64,000 nucleotides of DNA from Limnephilus marmoratus (lineage: Eukaryota; Arthropoda; Insecta; Trichoptera; Limnephilidae): NCBI GenBank assembly GCA_917880885.1, contig OU862922.1:26908627-26972626 (forward strand). Reading direction: 5' to 3'. Shown here piece by piece: positions 39,074 through 51,249 of the stretch. The notes beneath the pieces were generated by a model. That model searched no databases and was not told the DNA's origin. It saw only the letters and a list, made by a program, of their open reading frames with translations. Each line of letters opens with the position of its first letter. Position 1 is the stretch's first letter. Made by a program: the position numbers and the translations under genes.

Positions 39074-39506
39074 TAACTTTAGAGTAAGGATCGTGGAAAT
39101 AGACTCCTTTCTGAATGTGGCTCAAGTCTTAATAATTATTATTCAAAATACTAATTTCGTTTGTGACTCTGTCGTGTAATTCCGGTTCATAGAACTTGGA
39201 TGTGTTTTGATTTTCAAAATTGGAACTGATTGTGAGAACAATTCAGACAAGCGGTAAAGTAGGTACCAAATTATTTTAATTATTAATTCTATACATATTT
39301 GAAATGTGTATTTCGTTGTTTAAATTTATTTACAGAAGTCTTTATTTCTTAAGTTTATTTTTCAAAAATCCTACAAAATTAGAATATCCCGTGATTTTTC
39401 ACATGTCCGCGCTAATTATTCATAATTTTTATGAAATTTTGAACATAAAAACCAATACTTTGACTGGCTCTTTTATACACAATGCATTTTAGATTATTAA
39501 AACATA

Positions 39507-40063
39507 CATATACGGACTGAACGCCGTTGGCGCCAACAAAAAACTGCCCAAAGAAGCGAAACTAGTCGTCCAAAATGGAGTGCTGATACCTCCCTGCTGA
39601 TGTATGGCATTGAGCCATGGAACTGGCAGAGGAAGGATAAAAGTAGACTGAATGCTCTAGAAATGAGATCCCTGAGGCTTGTGTGTTGTAAAACCATGTA
39701 CGTTCGTGTGAGAAATGTGGAGATCCGCAAAGAATGTAAGGCTGATGTAAGCATAATGAGTAAGATTAAGAAAGGGACCCTCAGATGGTTTGGGCATGTA
39801 GAGCGAATGAACGAAGAAAGTAGTGTAAAAAGAATGTGTGACGCAAATGTGAATGGTAGAAGTCGGGGATGCCCTAGGAAGACACGGCACGACCAAGTAA
39901 ATCAGATACTTGAGTCCCCATGTCAAATGTCAAGAGAAAAACATGTATGAGACGATGTATGAACGTGAACGAGGCAAGGAATGTGTGCCAAGATCGAGTT
40001 GTTTGGCGGTCTGTCGTCTCTGCCTACCCCTGCGTAGAAAGGGCGTGGTGGTTAGTTAGTTAT
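39507..40063 (+). pseudogene. 5'-truncated RTE-type LINE
   Basis: Plus-strand similarity to 43.26-43.82 kb: GLNAVGANKKLPKEAKLVV, frame breaks, then MYGIEPWNWQRKDKSRLNA, GTLRWFGHVERMNEESSVK, and a (GTTA)n tail at 40051-40062. Several substitutions and shifts. Confidence 0.82.
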
Positions 40064-40569
40064 AATATATTATACATTACGCCAATGTAATAATATCTGA
40101 TGGTTTCGACATTTTCTAACAGTGTGGTGGGTATTAAAATTAGTTGTTGGCAATTTCTTCACATTCTCAAGTTTTTTTTAAAGCAGACTTTCAGAGTGTC
40201 GCCAGGAGCTTAATTTAGATTAGACATTCGAAAAACACTTTCTATTTTGAGTGGTGAACTTGACTTTTTTTATGGACCGAAAGCAACCCGACTAAAATCT
40301 ACTCAACCGTATTCCCAGAATATATAATTTTACTTAATCTTTTATATAACTTTCAACAATGGTAAAACCATTTAACTGCTTTGATTTATTTTTGAATCGC
40401 AAGTTATTGTTGGCTTTTTATATCCAATTTATAATGCAATTTAACGAGTCAGTAGCGATTAACCGTTTTGGTAAAATTCTCTTGTTAGCTGTTGCCTGCG
40501 GCACTTTTTGTGTGTTAAGTACAAAATATTATTACCTATGTATTACGTTTTTCTCTCAATCTACGTAGT

Positions 40570-40880
40570 AACAAGGAACTCCAGTGAAAAATATTATGGC
40601 TTTAAAAAATATGTTCAAATGGACTTGTAGACCAATAAACGCTGATTCTGAATATATAAGTTTTATTTAATAACATTAAACGCAGAGTTTTTAAAAAATT
40701 ATTAAAAAGTCAATTTTTAATCGGGTCGTAAAAAAACGCCGTCAAGTTGGCATTATTAAAAAAAAATGTATGATATGACACAAGCCATTTATAGAGATTT
40801 AGTTGTTGTGTTTATTGAAACATTATTTAGGCCTAACTAATGTTTCAAAAATAAAGGTATCCTTATTAGTTTTTCTCTAT
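40570..40880 (+). repeat. unclassified interspersed repeat G, copy 2
   Basis: Inverted match to 13440-13920: GACCAATAAACGCTGATTCT, AACATTAAACGCAGAGTTTT and GAGATTTAGTTGTTGTGTTT. Class unknown. Confidence 0.55.
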
Positions 40881-41408
40881 TATTGAAAATATTCAAAAAC
40901 TACTGCACAAAAAAAAATAGTAATGCTACTTCTAGGGAGAACACTTCGAACAACGGAATGCAAAATGGCGGAAGTTGATCATCTGAGATCCTATAGTAAT
41001 TTTTCAGAAGTGATGACGTCACACGATTCACCATACATACGGTGGTTTTCGGGGTCTTGAAAAATTAAAACTTTGACAATTATTTTAACTATTAAAACTA
41101 ACTCTAAAAATGAAAATGCAGTTATTTAAGTTAGAAGGTCATTGTCATTATTCATAAAAAAAATTGGACTGGAGTTCTCTATCATTTCTTTTGATATTTG
41201 ATTTGTCCTCCGACAGCTGCTTTCACCAAATAAACTGAGCGATCCCTTCACCAATGCAGCTAGGTGTAATTTTTGCTCAGCGGTATTCATATAGGTATTA
41301 AGAGGAAGCCACAAGCCAAAAATGTATATATTCTTAGTGTGTCATATATCGCCACGCACATAGGCTATAGGCATATAAAACGCTTGGCAAACAGAGTCTA
41401 GAGGTCAC

Positions 41409-41857
41409 GATTAAGGAAAATAATTTCCCTCAGGGCCCACTTCATTTTAGAGGATGCTGTGTGGAGGGTCTTTTTAAGGAAGGGAAGAATAGGAAGTTCT
41501 AGGAAGGGAAAAGGTGTGAGGGGTGGGTAGGAATCTGGGGGTCGGTGTCCAGGAGTAACAGACGTATAAATCCATCCCTCCAATTGCGGTGCAAGGCGAA
41601 TAGGTCGAGATAGTCCTGGAGAGACTGGAAAGGTCAAAATGTCTCCCTCAACCAGTCTATCTCGACCCGGCCCGCCACGCAGCAGGTGGGCAGACGCATC
41701 CGCCGTCAAGACCTGGACAAACTTCCCCCCGTGAACCCGGGCACCCCTGCTCATCAAACGTAGCGAACCACTTGGGTTGGGGTGACCTATGGCAGAGGTG
41801 TTTGTTACCCAATAATTGGTTCCTCGAGCATCGGTACCCATACCCGCCTCCCAAATC
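41409..41857 (-). repeat. family A SINE-like repeat, copy 4
   Basis: Long copy with tail AATAATTTCCCTCAGGGCCC, GATGCTGTGTGGAGGGTC, middle GCGGTGCAAGGCGAATAGGT and head end CCCGCCTCCCAAAT. The open frame across it is chance. Confidence 0.7.
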
Positions 41858-42684
41858 GTAAGTTGTACAAATTGTACATTTCTAATGAAAAAATACATTG
41901 TTTATTAGTTTACGTTTATAAAGTAATTAACAATTTTATTTTAATTTTACTCAACTTTTGAAAACGACAGGAAAAGCTTCAATTTATCCAAAACACGTTT
42001 CTTGTATTTATAATGTAAACCGATTGGTAGTAAAGATTAATCTAAAAGAGTGATTTAGCAATGAGCTTCGCTCTAACCTGCGCCAAATTGTTCCAGATTA
42101 TACTTATATACATTTCCTAAACCTATACAAATATGCATGTCACACCAGCGTTATCGGATTTTGACTTTTTATTTCGCAATATAATACGCCTCGAATGCCT
42201 GCATTAACTTACCACCTTTTTATTCGCTATTTACAAGAAAAACTAAGCATGTTCTACAGTTTTGTCTTTGTGTTCTACATAATGGGGTCTAATATGACAG
42301 CGTAGGTACGTTTTGCCCTACAAAACCCGTTCTCACAGGGACATATGAAATGTAAACCACTTGGTCATTGTGTCGACAATTCTCATCCTTTGTTTTAAGA
42401 TAGACGCGGAGATCTTCCCGTCCACTTCCTCTTCTATACTGGATTACACAGTTTAGATATATGGAAATTGGAATTGTTCAGAGTCAAAACTTCAATGTTG
42501 GAGAGTGATGTTTTTCGAAATTCTGCCCCTTACGCAGTGGCATTATTCTCCTGTCGTTTTACTACCCGTCTTTACCCAAGTTTCAACACTGCCCTTTCGA
42601 AATCCTTTTTTCTGTTTGAACGTTTGAAAAATATGGAACAATCAATATTATGACTTCTGGCCTTTTTTTACATTAACTCCACAT
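41858..42684. other. no gene seen
   Basis: AT-rich sequence; a 61-codon frame at 42468-42653 has no motif. No repeats recognised. Confidence 0.35.
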
Positions 42685-42725
42685 AGGAGGCCCTGAAGAA
42701 AATAATTCCCCTCAGGACCTATGTC

Positions 42726-43822
42726 TATTGTCCAAGTATGGAGTGAATAAGTATCTCATACAGGCAATTGCGTCTCTGTATGAGGGAAGCGTTGCATGTG
42801 TTAGGGTGAACGGCGATTTTACGGGGTGGTTTGACATCACAAAAGGTGTTAAACAAGGCTGCGTAATGTCGCCGTGGTTATTCAATCTATATATGGATAA
42901 TTGTATGCAAGAATTGAAAGAGATGGGATTGGGTGCGAAATTGAGTAATCTAGAAGTATGTTGCCTGTTGTATGCTGATGATGCGGTGCTGATATCTAAC
43001 AGTATGGAAGATCTACAGTCTCTCGTGTCAAGAATGAACGAAGTATGCATGAAGAATGAGTTAATGATGAATGTAAGTAAGTCTAAAGTCATGGTGTTTG
43101 AAAGAGAGAGTACGAAAACAGTATGCAATATAGTTGTGAATGATGAATACTTGGAGCAGGTGGATGAGTTTGTTTATTTGGGAAGTATGTTTACGAGAGA
43201 TGGGAAGGCTGATAGAGATATTGAAAGAAGGGTGAATGCAGGTAACTCTATTAATGGAGGACTGAACGCCGTTGGCAGCAACAAAAAACTGTCCAAAGAC
43301 GCGAAACTGGCCGTCCATAATGGAGTACTGGTACCTACCCTGATGTATGGCAGTGAGGCATGGAACTGGCAGAGGAAGGATGAAAGTAGACTGAACGCTG
43401 TAGAAATGAGATCCCTGAGGCGTATGTGTGGTAAAACCATGTATGATCGTGTGAGAAATGTGGAAATCCGCAAAGAATGCAAGGCTGATGTAAGCGTGAT
43501 GAGTAAGATCAAGAAAGGAACGCTCCGATGGTTTGGGCATGTAGAGCGAATGAACGAGGAAAGGAGTGTAAGGAGAATATATGAAGCAAATGTGAATGGT
43601 AGAAGAAGTCGAGGACGCCCAAGAAAGACATGGCACGACCAAGTGAATCAGATACTTGAGTCGGGCCATGTCAAGAGTCAGAATAATAGAAGAGAATGTA
43701 TGAGACGTTGTATGAATGTAAACGAGGCAAGGAATGTGTGCCAAGACCGGGATGTTTGGCGGTCCGTCCTCTCTGCCTACCCCTGCGGGGAAACGGCGTG
43801 ATGGTTAGTTAGTTAGTTAGTT
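42726..43822 (+). mobile_element. 5'-truncated RTE-type LINE with 9-bp target duplication
   Basis: ACCTATGTC occurs at 42717-42725 and 43823-43831, bracketing the insertion. The element consists of the 3' part of a reverse transcriptase ORF and ends in ATGGTTAGTTAGTTAGTTAG. It interrupts the 3' tail of an older minus-strand LINE. Confidence 0.88.
42728..43801 (+). CDS. RTE-type reverse transcriptase C-terminal part (357 codons)
   Basis: Open frame with the B/C region of reverse transcriptase: KGVKQGCVMSPWLFNLYMD (residues 39-57) and CLLYADDAVLIS (79-90). Then comes the thumb (EVCMKNELMMNVSKSKVMVF), VPTLMYGSEAWNWQRK, and the C-terminal GTLRWFGHVERMNEERSVRR and GRPRKTWHDQVNQILESG segments. The N-terminal endonuclease and first palm motif are absent because of 5' truncation; the ATG is internal to the original ORF. 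The uninterrupted frame suggests a young insertion. Related dead copies: 39507-40063 and 16207-16453. Confidence 0.88.
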   Translation: MSKYGVNKYLIQAIASLYEGSVACVRVNGDFTGWFDITKGVKQGCVMSPWLFNLYMDNCMQELKEMGLGAKLSNLEVCCLLYADDAVLISNSMEDLQSLVSRMNEVCMKNELMMNVSKSKVMVFERESTKTVCNIVVNDEYLEQVDEFVYLGSMFTRDGKADRDIERRVNAGNSINGGLNAVGSNKKLSKDAKLAVHNGVLVPTLMYGSEAWNWQRKDESRLNAVEMRSLRRMCGKTMYDRVRNVEIRKECKADVSVMSKIKKGTLRWFGHVERMNEERSVRRIYEANVNGRRSRGRPRKTWHDQVNQILESGHVKSQNNRRECMRRCMNVNEARNVCQDRDVWRSVLSAYPCGETA

Positions 43823-45059
43823 ACCTATGTCATCTGAGATGCTGTGTGGAGGATCTTTTCAGGAGACGAAGGAATGAACATTGGTGTTAAATTGGTCAAT
43901 GGTGGTCTAGTTTCGATAAATTTTAAATGTAGAGCCGTTCTATAAAAAAATTAGAGTCATTGGGAGAGCCCTGAAGGAATAACCATGTGTTATTTATACC
44001 GGGCGGGTATGTGGTGGATAACCTCTAATGTTCTTGAAGAGGCCCATGTTGTAGGAAGGAGGAAACACATAGGCCGGCAAATCGTTCCACAGCCGAGCTG
44101 TTGAACACAAGAACGAGTCGAAGAAGCAACCCGTTCTCATGTGACAAATGTCAACCGAGTACATGTGTTGGGCACGCGTTTGACGTGTTTCCCGACTATG
44201 CACCGGTGCCGAAGGGATCAATGACGCTGGTTCTTCAGAGCATCTTCCATTATAATATCGGCAGAACAAGGATAGCATTCTCACCCTGTCACCATTCCCG
44301 CCCTGTGACCCGCCATTCGACACCTGTGCTCTAAAGATTGCAATTCGTCTGTTAAGATGGGAGAATCTATCAAACGGACCGCCCGTCTGCACAGAGGGTT
44401 TTTTTTATTTATTTTAAGGGTATTTTTCAGGTATTTTGGAGCTCTAGACTCCAGATGGCTGCCAAAGTAAACCGTGGGGCGCACTTGTGATTTGTACAGG
44501 GTTAGCAGTTGTGTACTATTAAAGTATCTGTGGGCCCTGTACAGTACACCCAGTTTTTGGGAGGTTAACTTTACTCTGGCTTCGATGGAGCCCCTTATTT
44601 TTACCTTGGCCTTATTTTTACCGCTTTATTAATACTTCAAAGCTCGCTAGCTCATGATAGTTGACCTGGAAATTACATACAATGAAGGCTGTGCGATTTT
44701 TACGATATATTTTTGTACATATTAGAATTGCGAACTAGATCGGATCTAAAATACAAATATTACTAATGCAATAACAAAAAATTATACAATAACGCAATGT
44801 TCACTAAACGTTTTTGGTTTTTTTATTTTATTTTAGTCGCATATTTTGAAGCTTGGTACGCTTACTAACATATAATTTAACTTTTTATTTGTAGTGTTAT
44901 TAGGTTTTCAATCTTACCATGGTTCAATATTGACCACGACTAAACAACGACTGGAAAGCGTACGACGGTAGCCAATTTGCTATGCAATTATTAGACTCGT
45001 ATCGCAGAAAAACAGAACGACCTAATATCGTTTGGTGTACATTTTTTTACGTTAACTCC

Positions 45060-45425
45060 ATACAGAAGAAATAATTTCCCTCAGGGCATTTGTCATATTT
45101 GAAGACGGTGATGGCGTGCACCGGTGCCGAAGGGATCAATGACGCTAGTTCCTCGGATTATCATCCATTGCAATACCGGCATACTTACCGGGAACCTATT
45201 AAGTGGACCGCTCGTTTCTGTACAGATTCAAGGTTTTTTTTTTTGTATTTGGGGCTCCAGACCAGAGGTGGCTGCCGAATTCACCGGGGCTGCCGAATTC
45301 AGCAGTTGTGTACTATTAAAGTATCTGTGCAATACGCCCAGCTTCAGAGAGGCTAACTTGAATCTGGCTTCGACGGAGCCCCCGTGCCTGAGCTGGTCAC
45401 TTATAGTTACACTTACGAAGTAGAC
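45060..45425 (-). pseudogene. LINE fragment of the same CR1/Jockey-like family
   Basis: Minus-orientation match to the 36.9-37.7 and 44 kb copies: CAGTTGTGTACTATTAAAGT, TCTGGCTTCGACGGAGCCCC, CGGTGCCGAAGGGATCAATG, plus tail AATAATTTCCCTCAGGGC. Frames destroyed. Confidence 0.7.
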
Positions 45426-45489
45426 TAGGTATATTACAGACCGAATAATATTACGAGGTTCATACTGTCATTATCACACAGAATAGAAA

Positions 45490-45608
45490 CATTGCTTGAA
45501 ATGTGACCAGATTTGAATGGCCAGGTGCTTCCCAGCATTCCTCTTCCCCATTTCTTTTCTCAACCCACTCCTTTAGCCACACAACATACCCCAATTGAGA
45601 AATGCTGA
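45490..45608 (+). repeat. family E repeat, 3' part
   Basis: Contains AACATTGCTTGAAATGTGAC, ATGGCCAGGTGCTTCCC, and CACACAACATACCCCAATTG, corresponding to the last half of family E. Confidence 0.6.
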
Positions 45609-46307
45609 AATTTAATTCAACATTACACTTAATTTGTAAATTTTAATGTTTCTGTTTCTCCTCGTTGAAATTGAAATCAAAAGGATGTCGTAAACATAAC
45701 TTCTAAGGAACATATATAATCTTTTTGTTTTTTCTTCCCTCGCACGCGCCGACAAGAGACGAAAGTTTAATTTTATAGAATTTTGTTTTGACTTTTTTCT
45801 TCTCTTAGCTTTGCGCCGTTTGACAGACCCCGTTTGACAGACGCAGTTTGACATTAACCCCTCAGGCCTTGGGCCAATTTTTGTCTGAAGGTCAAAATAT
45901 TTCCGCTTTGCAATAAAATCCAAATAAATATTTCTGAATGTATCCGAAAACTAAAGTGTTTCAAATGGTGACGACATACGACTTCTAATTTTATAATTCT
46001 AACTAAATATAAAAATTTTAAATTAAATCATAAAAAAGTTTTGAAAATGGCTCCCCTTAATTTTTTATAAATAAAAATTACTGATAACGACAAAAAAAAA
46101 ACAATTTTAAGGGACAAATACGCCGTAATCATAAACTTTATCGTCAACTCACTTTTGTCTTTATAAAGGTGTACATTTTAATTTATTTGTGGTTATCTAT
46201 TATATTTGAATATAAAGCATGATATTTTCTCTTTCTAACACAGTTTAGATCATATTTTTAAGAACGGCGAGTTTAAAATAAGGGAGACACAACTACTTTT
46301 AAAGTAA

Positions 46308-46465
46308 GGGAACGTACCCATACTACGTGACCATTTTTTTTTGCAATTTTTAACCCCCCCCCCCCAGGTGACTAAAAACCTAAGCCCCCCGCCGCTCATT
46401 TGTACCAAGCGTGGTATTTTGAAGACCCCCCCCCTAAACGTGTCACGTAGTATGGGTACGTTCCC
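46308..46465. mobile_element. poly-G MITE family 1 (TAA duplication), inverted
   Basis: Perfect 24-bp-class ends (GGGAACGTACCCATACTACG and inverse) flanked by TAA. C runs at 46356-46368 and 46425-46434. 158 bp, same length as the copy at 35617. Confidence 0.85.
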
Positions 46466-46499
46466 TAAGGGAGACACAACGACTTCTACGAGTTGTGCC

Positions 46500-46760
46500 G
46501 AAAATCGAACAAACTAGCCTGAGGAATTAACGTCAGCTTGACAGATGCGGCGCGGCCGATCAGCTGATGTTCCGTCCGTGTAATTTGCATGGAGGTTTTA
46601 GCATACCGGCGCGCACCATACCAACTTCCGCCGGGCCGCCATTACTAATGCCATTATTTATGGTTTGTGCTGATGCGACACAGACGGTTAAATTAACCAT
46701 TAAATTGGTGGGCCATCGGAGTATGATCATCGTCAGCCCATTGTTTAGCCCTGCCATTAA
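46500..46760. other. GC-rich nonrepetitive segment
   Basis: Contains GATGCGGCGCGGCCGATCAG, TACCGGCGCGCACCATACC and CGCCGGGCCGCCATTACTAA within AT-rich surroundings, with TTATTTATGG and several TTAATT-type sites. No frame or repeat match; it could be a regulatory element or old CpG promoter. Confidence 0.3.
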
Positions 46761-46970
46761 AATAAACTATATAAATTTTGTATGTTTTATTGCACTTACG
46801 TCCGTCCAGTCTCAAGCGAAAAATTACAATTTAAATTACCAAATTGGTACCTATATTAGTTCTGATGATTGTTGTCTGCCTTATTGAATGCAATCTCTGT
46901 TTGTAAGATTTCTAAATTTGTAAATTATTTTATGGCCCGGCTTTCCGCATTTCTACCGATTTATTACATA

Positions 46971-47191
46971 CTAGCTTTTGCCCCCGGCTTCGCTCGCATA
47001 GTATTAGGAGGGTTTCCACTCCGCCTCCTCCACCTTCCCTATCCCCCACTCCCCCTCTCCCCTCCTCACCTCACCACACCTCACCTCACCATCCATACCC
47101 GTTACATTCATTTTTCAAACAGCTCGCGTGCCACCTATTAAAGCGTAACAATCAAGCACGCGCAGTTTCGCATTTATAATATTAGTATAGA
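46971..47191 (-). mobile_element. Helitron-like element, second subfamily
   Basis: Minus strand starts TCTATACTAATATTATAAAT after A and ends GCCGGGGGCAAAAGCTAG before T. The TCACCACACCTCACCTCACC repeat and the CAAACAGCTCGCGTGCCACC block link it to the other Helitron-like copies. Confidence 0.72.
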
Positions 47192-48041
47192 TTAGTATAA
47201 TTTTAACTTTCAAAGGGATCTCCATGGTAACCTAAACAAATAACAAAATGACAGCTCACGTCAAATAATTACTTGTGGACAATATGTAAACGTATAGTAA
47301 ATAATTTCATGACGCCAGAGCTTACCAATATATACAGCCTATATTACTCGCAGTAGCTTTCTGTTGGTGAAAGAATTTTTAAAGTTCATTCAGTATTTTT
47401 TGCGTGAAAGAGTAACAAACAATACATCCATACAAATTTTCGCTTTTATAATATTAATAGGTACTGTAAGTTTTAAAGCTCTTAAAAATGAATATATGTT
47501 ATTCTTGAAGATAATATCTATACATTTCCCACGCCGAAACGGCAATTTGTATAAAATTCCCTCGATAGAAAAAAATTTGCGAAGTATATTCTGAAAATTA
47601 CAATACAAACGTTTTTTCGGTTGTTTTACATGTAATGTGTATGAAAAAAATCACAGTGTTTCTTTAACTGCTATTTAGACAATCCCCACGAGATTCTTGC
47701 TCTATTTTAAACGAGTCGTGTTTTATTAAACATTTTTCGCACAATTTTCGCTTAAATATTAGCGTTTTTTATATTACCGCGCTTTCTCTAACATTCGTTT
47801 TTACATATCTCTCCATCTTCCTCTTTTTGTGCGGGTACACTGCGCCTTAATACATTTATGTTTAAAAAACCCTTTTTTTAGTAAGTTTAACTTACTTTTT
47901 TTTAAAACGAACCGATTTCGTTCTGCAATAGGCAGCTTCCAGACTGTTATAATTTCAGGTTACTTACTATAGGATTTTTATGACATACTTGTGTCTCGTA
48001 TAGACAAGAAAAAAATATCACGGATTCTTTATTATGTTTTT
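47192..48041. other. no gene seen
   Basis: AT-rich sequence with a fragment of the Helitron unit (TTTCATGACGCCAGAGCTTA at 47306-47325). Frames of 72-76 codons overlap on both strands and have no motif. Confidence 0.35.
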
Positions 48042-48396
48042 CAATTTGGGATGCGGTTATGGGTACCACCGCCCCGGGAACCATTTATTGGGTAATCAAC
48101 ACATCCGCTCTAGGTCACCCTAAATGGTTCGCTATGTTTGGTGACTTATTAGGGGTCCCCGGTTCATGTGATGGGGTTTGTCAGGGTCTTGGCGGTGGAT
48201 GCAGGCAGGCCGGATCGGTAGAGGCCGGTTTGCTGAGACTTCGACCTCTCCAACTGGTCACTCTTGCACACTGACCCCTAGATTCTTATCCACCCCTCAT
48301 TCCTTTTTCCTTCCCAGAACTTCCTCTCCTTCCTTTCCTTTAAAAGACCCTCCACATAGCATCCCCGAATGTGGTATAGGCCATTAGGAAAATTAT
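48042..48396 (+). repeat. family A SINE-like repeat, copy 5
   Basis: Head CAATTTGGGATGCGGTTATG, body ATTGGGTAATCAACACATC and GTCTTGGCGGTGGATGCAGG, tail GACCCTCCACATAGCATCCC. Confidence 0.7.
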
Positions 48397-48531
48397 TTTC
48401 AAAAAGATATTACAGGTTGATTTTATTGGTATGTCTCAGTAGATGAAATGACATTTCAATATACCTTTTTGGGATTATTACCTTCTAAGAAATGGAACGA
48501 ATTAAATTAATCTCTAATGTTTTCATTGACG

Positions 48532-48603
48532 GCCGGCATAGTCCAGCGGCAAGGCTCTTGACTAGCACTCCGAAGGTGGCGGGATCGAATCCCGGCGTGG
48601 TAA
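48532..48603 (+). repeat. tRNA-derived SINE head
   Basis: A-box-like TAGTCCAGCGGCAAGG and B box GGATCGAATCC with T arm GGCGGG..CCCGGC. No acceptor pairing, so not a functional tRNA. It is followed after about 60 bp by the family E body, so family E may be the body of this SINE at this locus. Confidence 0.6.
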
Positions 48604-48661
48604 ATAAATTTTATTTGATTAATTTGTGTTATTTCACAATTTATTCATTTAAAATAATATA

Positions 48662-49118
48662 TAGTACCCATATTTGCGGCACGTTCCAGAGTGGAAGATA
48701 CTCTCAGTATCGCCCTGGTGTTAGACCACCATTCAGAATTGAAACGTTGCTTGAAATGGCTTTAGCCGTGTTTGGTGACCAGATCTAAATAGCCAGGTAC
48801 TTCCCCACTCCTTTTCCCTTCCGTTCCCTATCTCCTTCCCCTATATAGTACCTATATTTGCGGCACGTTCCAGAGTAGAAGATACTTTCAGTATCGCCCT
48901 GGTGTTAGACCACTATTCAGAATTAAAACGTTGCTTGAAATGGCTTTAGCCGTGTTTGGTGACCAGATCTAAATAGCCAGGTACTTCCCCACCTTCCTCT
49001 TCCCTATCTCCTTCCCCTCCCCACTACCTTTAGCCTCACAACATACCCCAATTGGGGATGCCATAGTCCCAATGGCTCCAGACGGGAGCAGTTGGGACTA
49101 TTGTGCGGTATTCACGTA
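48662..49118 (+). repeat. family E repeat, tandem partial duplication
   Basis: Two direct copies start at 48662 and 48846, each with ATTTGCGGCACGTTCCAGAG and TCAGTATCGCCCTGGTGTTA; only the second continues to the GGCTCCAGACGG and TATTCACGT end. The 184-bp duplication is nearly identical. Confidence 0.75.
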
Positions 49119-50450
49119 AAAAAAATTGATATTATAGCATAGGTAGTTGTCGAGAATATTTTTCTGCCAAATTTAACAGAAGTGCAAAATAATTTCACAA
49201 ATAACTATTGTGCAAGTTTATTTTTGTCACAAATGCATTTGCCAAATAATATTACGGTGAATACCAACTCAAACAAATTAGCATCTTAAATTTACTGCGT
49301 CTTAGATACTTAGTATTTGTCGTTCTCTAAGGTCGTCTATTTGTACGTTTGTGTATTGCGTACTTAGGAATTATCTGTCTATTCACACATTCTTATATTT
49401 CCACTTAATTCGGATTATAGTGTAAAATAGAAGATGTCTTTTTAAAAAGTTATTAATTTCAATCTTAATCCGGAAATTAGTAGAAGTATCTCTTGGGATA
49501 ATAAATAGTACCTCTTGAAAATTATTGTTTTCAATTGATGTCACAGGGGGACACTAACCATAAGTGTCTCTTCAAAAAATTATCATTTTCTATTTTCTCT
49601 CTTATTCTGGATAATACGTGAGAAGTAGTTTGATACTTAGGTATTCTTGAATTTTTTATTATTTATTTATTTATTTAAATACATGTTACATAATTAGACA
49701 TTTACATAGAATTGGATACATTGAATCACCATACTAGGCGGCTGCCTGTTTCATGGTGACAATGGAGGATATTTACTTTAAGTGAAGTCTATTGTTAACA
49801 TATGGAACTATTAGTAATGTAATGATGTTGAAAATTGGTAAAGTTATAATAAAAAACTAGTAAAGAGAAAAAGAATTGGGTAAGGATAAGTTTGTGAGAA
49901 GATACATATCCTTATTTTAAAATTTATATGTGTGAGTGCATACGCATACGTATATACAGGTGCACACATCCATACACACATAGGCATATACACACACACA
50001 CTTACACATATATATGCGTCTAGGTACATGAATACATTAATATGTATATATACGGCCATGGATTATAAGTCGCAATCCGAATGATAGTAGAAGTGTCTTA
50101 TGAAAAACATATTATAAGATATAATTTTTTTAGTTGTTGATTTTTTATTGAATAAAGCAATACTATTGCTAGTATTCAGAAAATAACCTCTCAATCTAAT
50201 AAGAGCACATTTCCTATTGCAGGTGGGTTGAAAGAACATAAGAAAAAGACAAACCCCTACCTTTTGTGCTCTTTTTTTTTTGTTATGTTGTGTTAATTTT
50301 TTAATGATAAAAAAAGTTTGTGTAGAGTAAAATGTTAAACAGATAAATAAAAATAATAACATTTTAGAAAGATGTTCGATATTGATTTTGAAATTTATAA
50401 ATTAATAATTAAAATGAACCACATTGTTGTTTTTTTTTTTTTTTTTTTCA
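49119..50450. other. AT-rich region with microsatellite
   Basis: Contains an ACACAC/TATATA-rich stretch at 49930-50060 and no gene. Poly-T at 50430-50448 borders the foldback element. Confidence 0.4.
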
Positions 50451-50610
50451 TTATTTGTTTTTGGGGTGTTATGCCGTGTTGCGCTACCTCCTTCTTTAGC
50501 CAACTTTTCGGACAGCGATCTGCCCTGATGATGGACACTGCAACGCTGTCCGAAACGTTGGCTAAAGAAGGGGGTGGCGCAACACGGCATAACACCCCAA
50601 AAACAAATAA
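50451..50610. mobile_element. foldback element, family C (complete)
   Basis: Left arm TTATTTGTTTTTGGGGTGTT through GCCGTGTTGCGCTACCTCC is mirrored by GGCGCAACACGGCATAACAC to the right end. Arms are about 65 bp and nearly perfect. The loop holds GATCTGCCCTGATGATGGAC. Partial or interrupted relatives: 19610, 59047, 60050. Confidence 0.85.
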
Positions 50611-51249
50611 CGAAAATACTTTTGGCCGTGAAAAGCTTAAAACGTAACATTTTTTTTTTTAATTAGACCGACTTCCGAGTTAAAATAAACGAAATATTTA
50701 AAAAAAAATCTGATTTGTAATTTGATGAAAAAAAAATCATGATTTCTATCAACCCTGTGGAAAAAATATTATTCTCAGTCTCAACCGAATAATAGAGTGG
50801 AAGTATTGTAAAAGCTATTATTTTCAGTGACAAACCGAATAACAGTAGAATTATCTCACGAAAAAGATATTATTTTCAGTCTTAATCCGGATAAAAGTAG
50901 AAGTATCTCTAGAAGAGCTATTATTTTAAATTTTAGTCGGATAATATCCCGAACCACGGTCGTTTGGTTTTGATTGGCTGTAATCGCGCTTCCTTGTGCA
51001 CGGGATTGGTTTGGATTGTGTTATGAATGATGTGCATTTTATTGGCCTCTCTTATTAATGACGCAAGAATGTGCGCAAATATTTGAAAGGGAAACGTTAG
51101 CCTATTGCGATAATGTATACTCAGAAGCAGTTATAATAATTACTTTTGTTACTGGTGTGAATTCTTACGTACGATTAAAACTAACTATAATATTATTTTG
51201 ATACTAGGCGGAAGGGAGTAACCCAACATTTAACACGTTTTATAAGCGT

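Larger units (their letters stand above)
42685..44600 (-). mobile_element. CR1/Jockey-like LINE copy hosting a nested RTE element
   Basis: The minus strand encodes RRAVRLIDSPILTDELQSLE, RMAGHRAGMV, then SEEPASLIPSAPVHSRETRQ, FCSTARLWNDLPAYVFPP (44530-43990), followed by its 3' tail (43870-43832, continuing 42725-42685 with CAGGGCCTCCTATGTGGAG). The tail is split by the RTE insertion at 42726-43822. Same family as 36850-37720. Confidence 0.78.

Noticed and set aside
41398..41898. 166-codon open frame
   Set aside because: Lies wholly within a family A repeat; other copies of the same repeat do not keep the frame.
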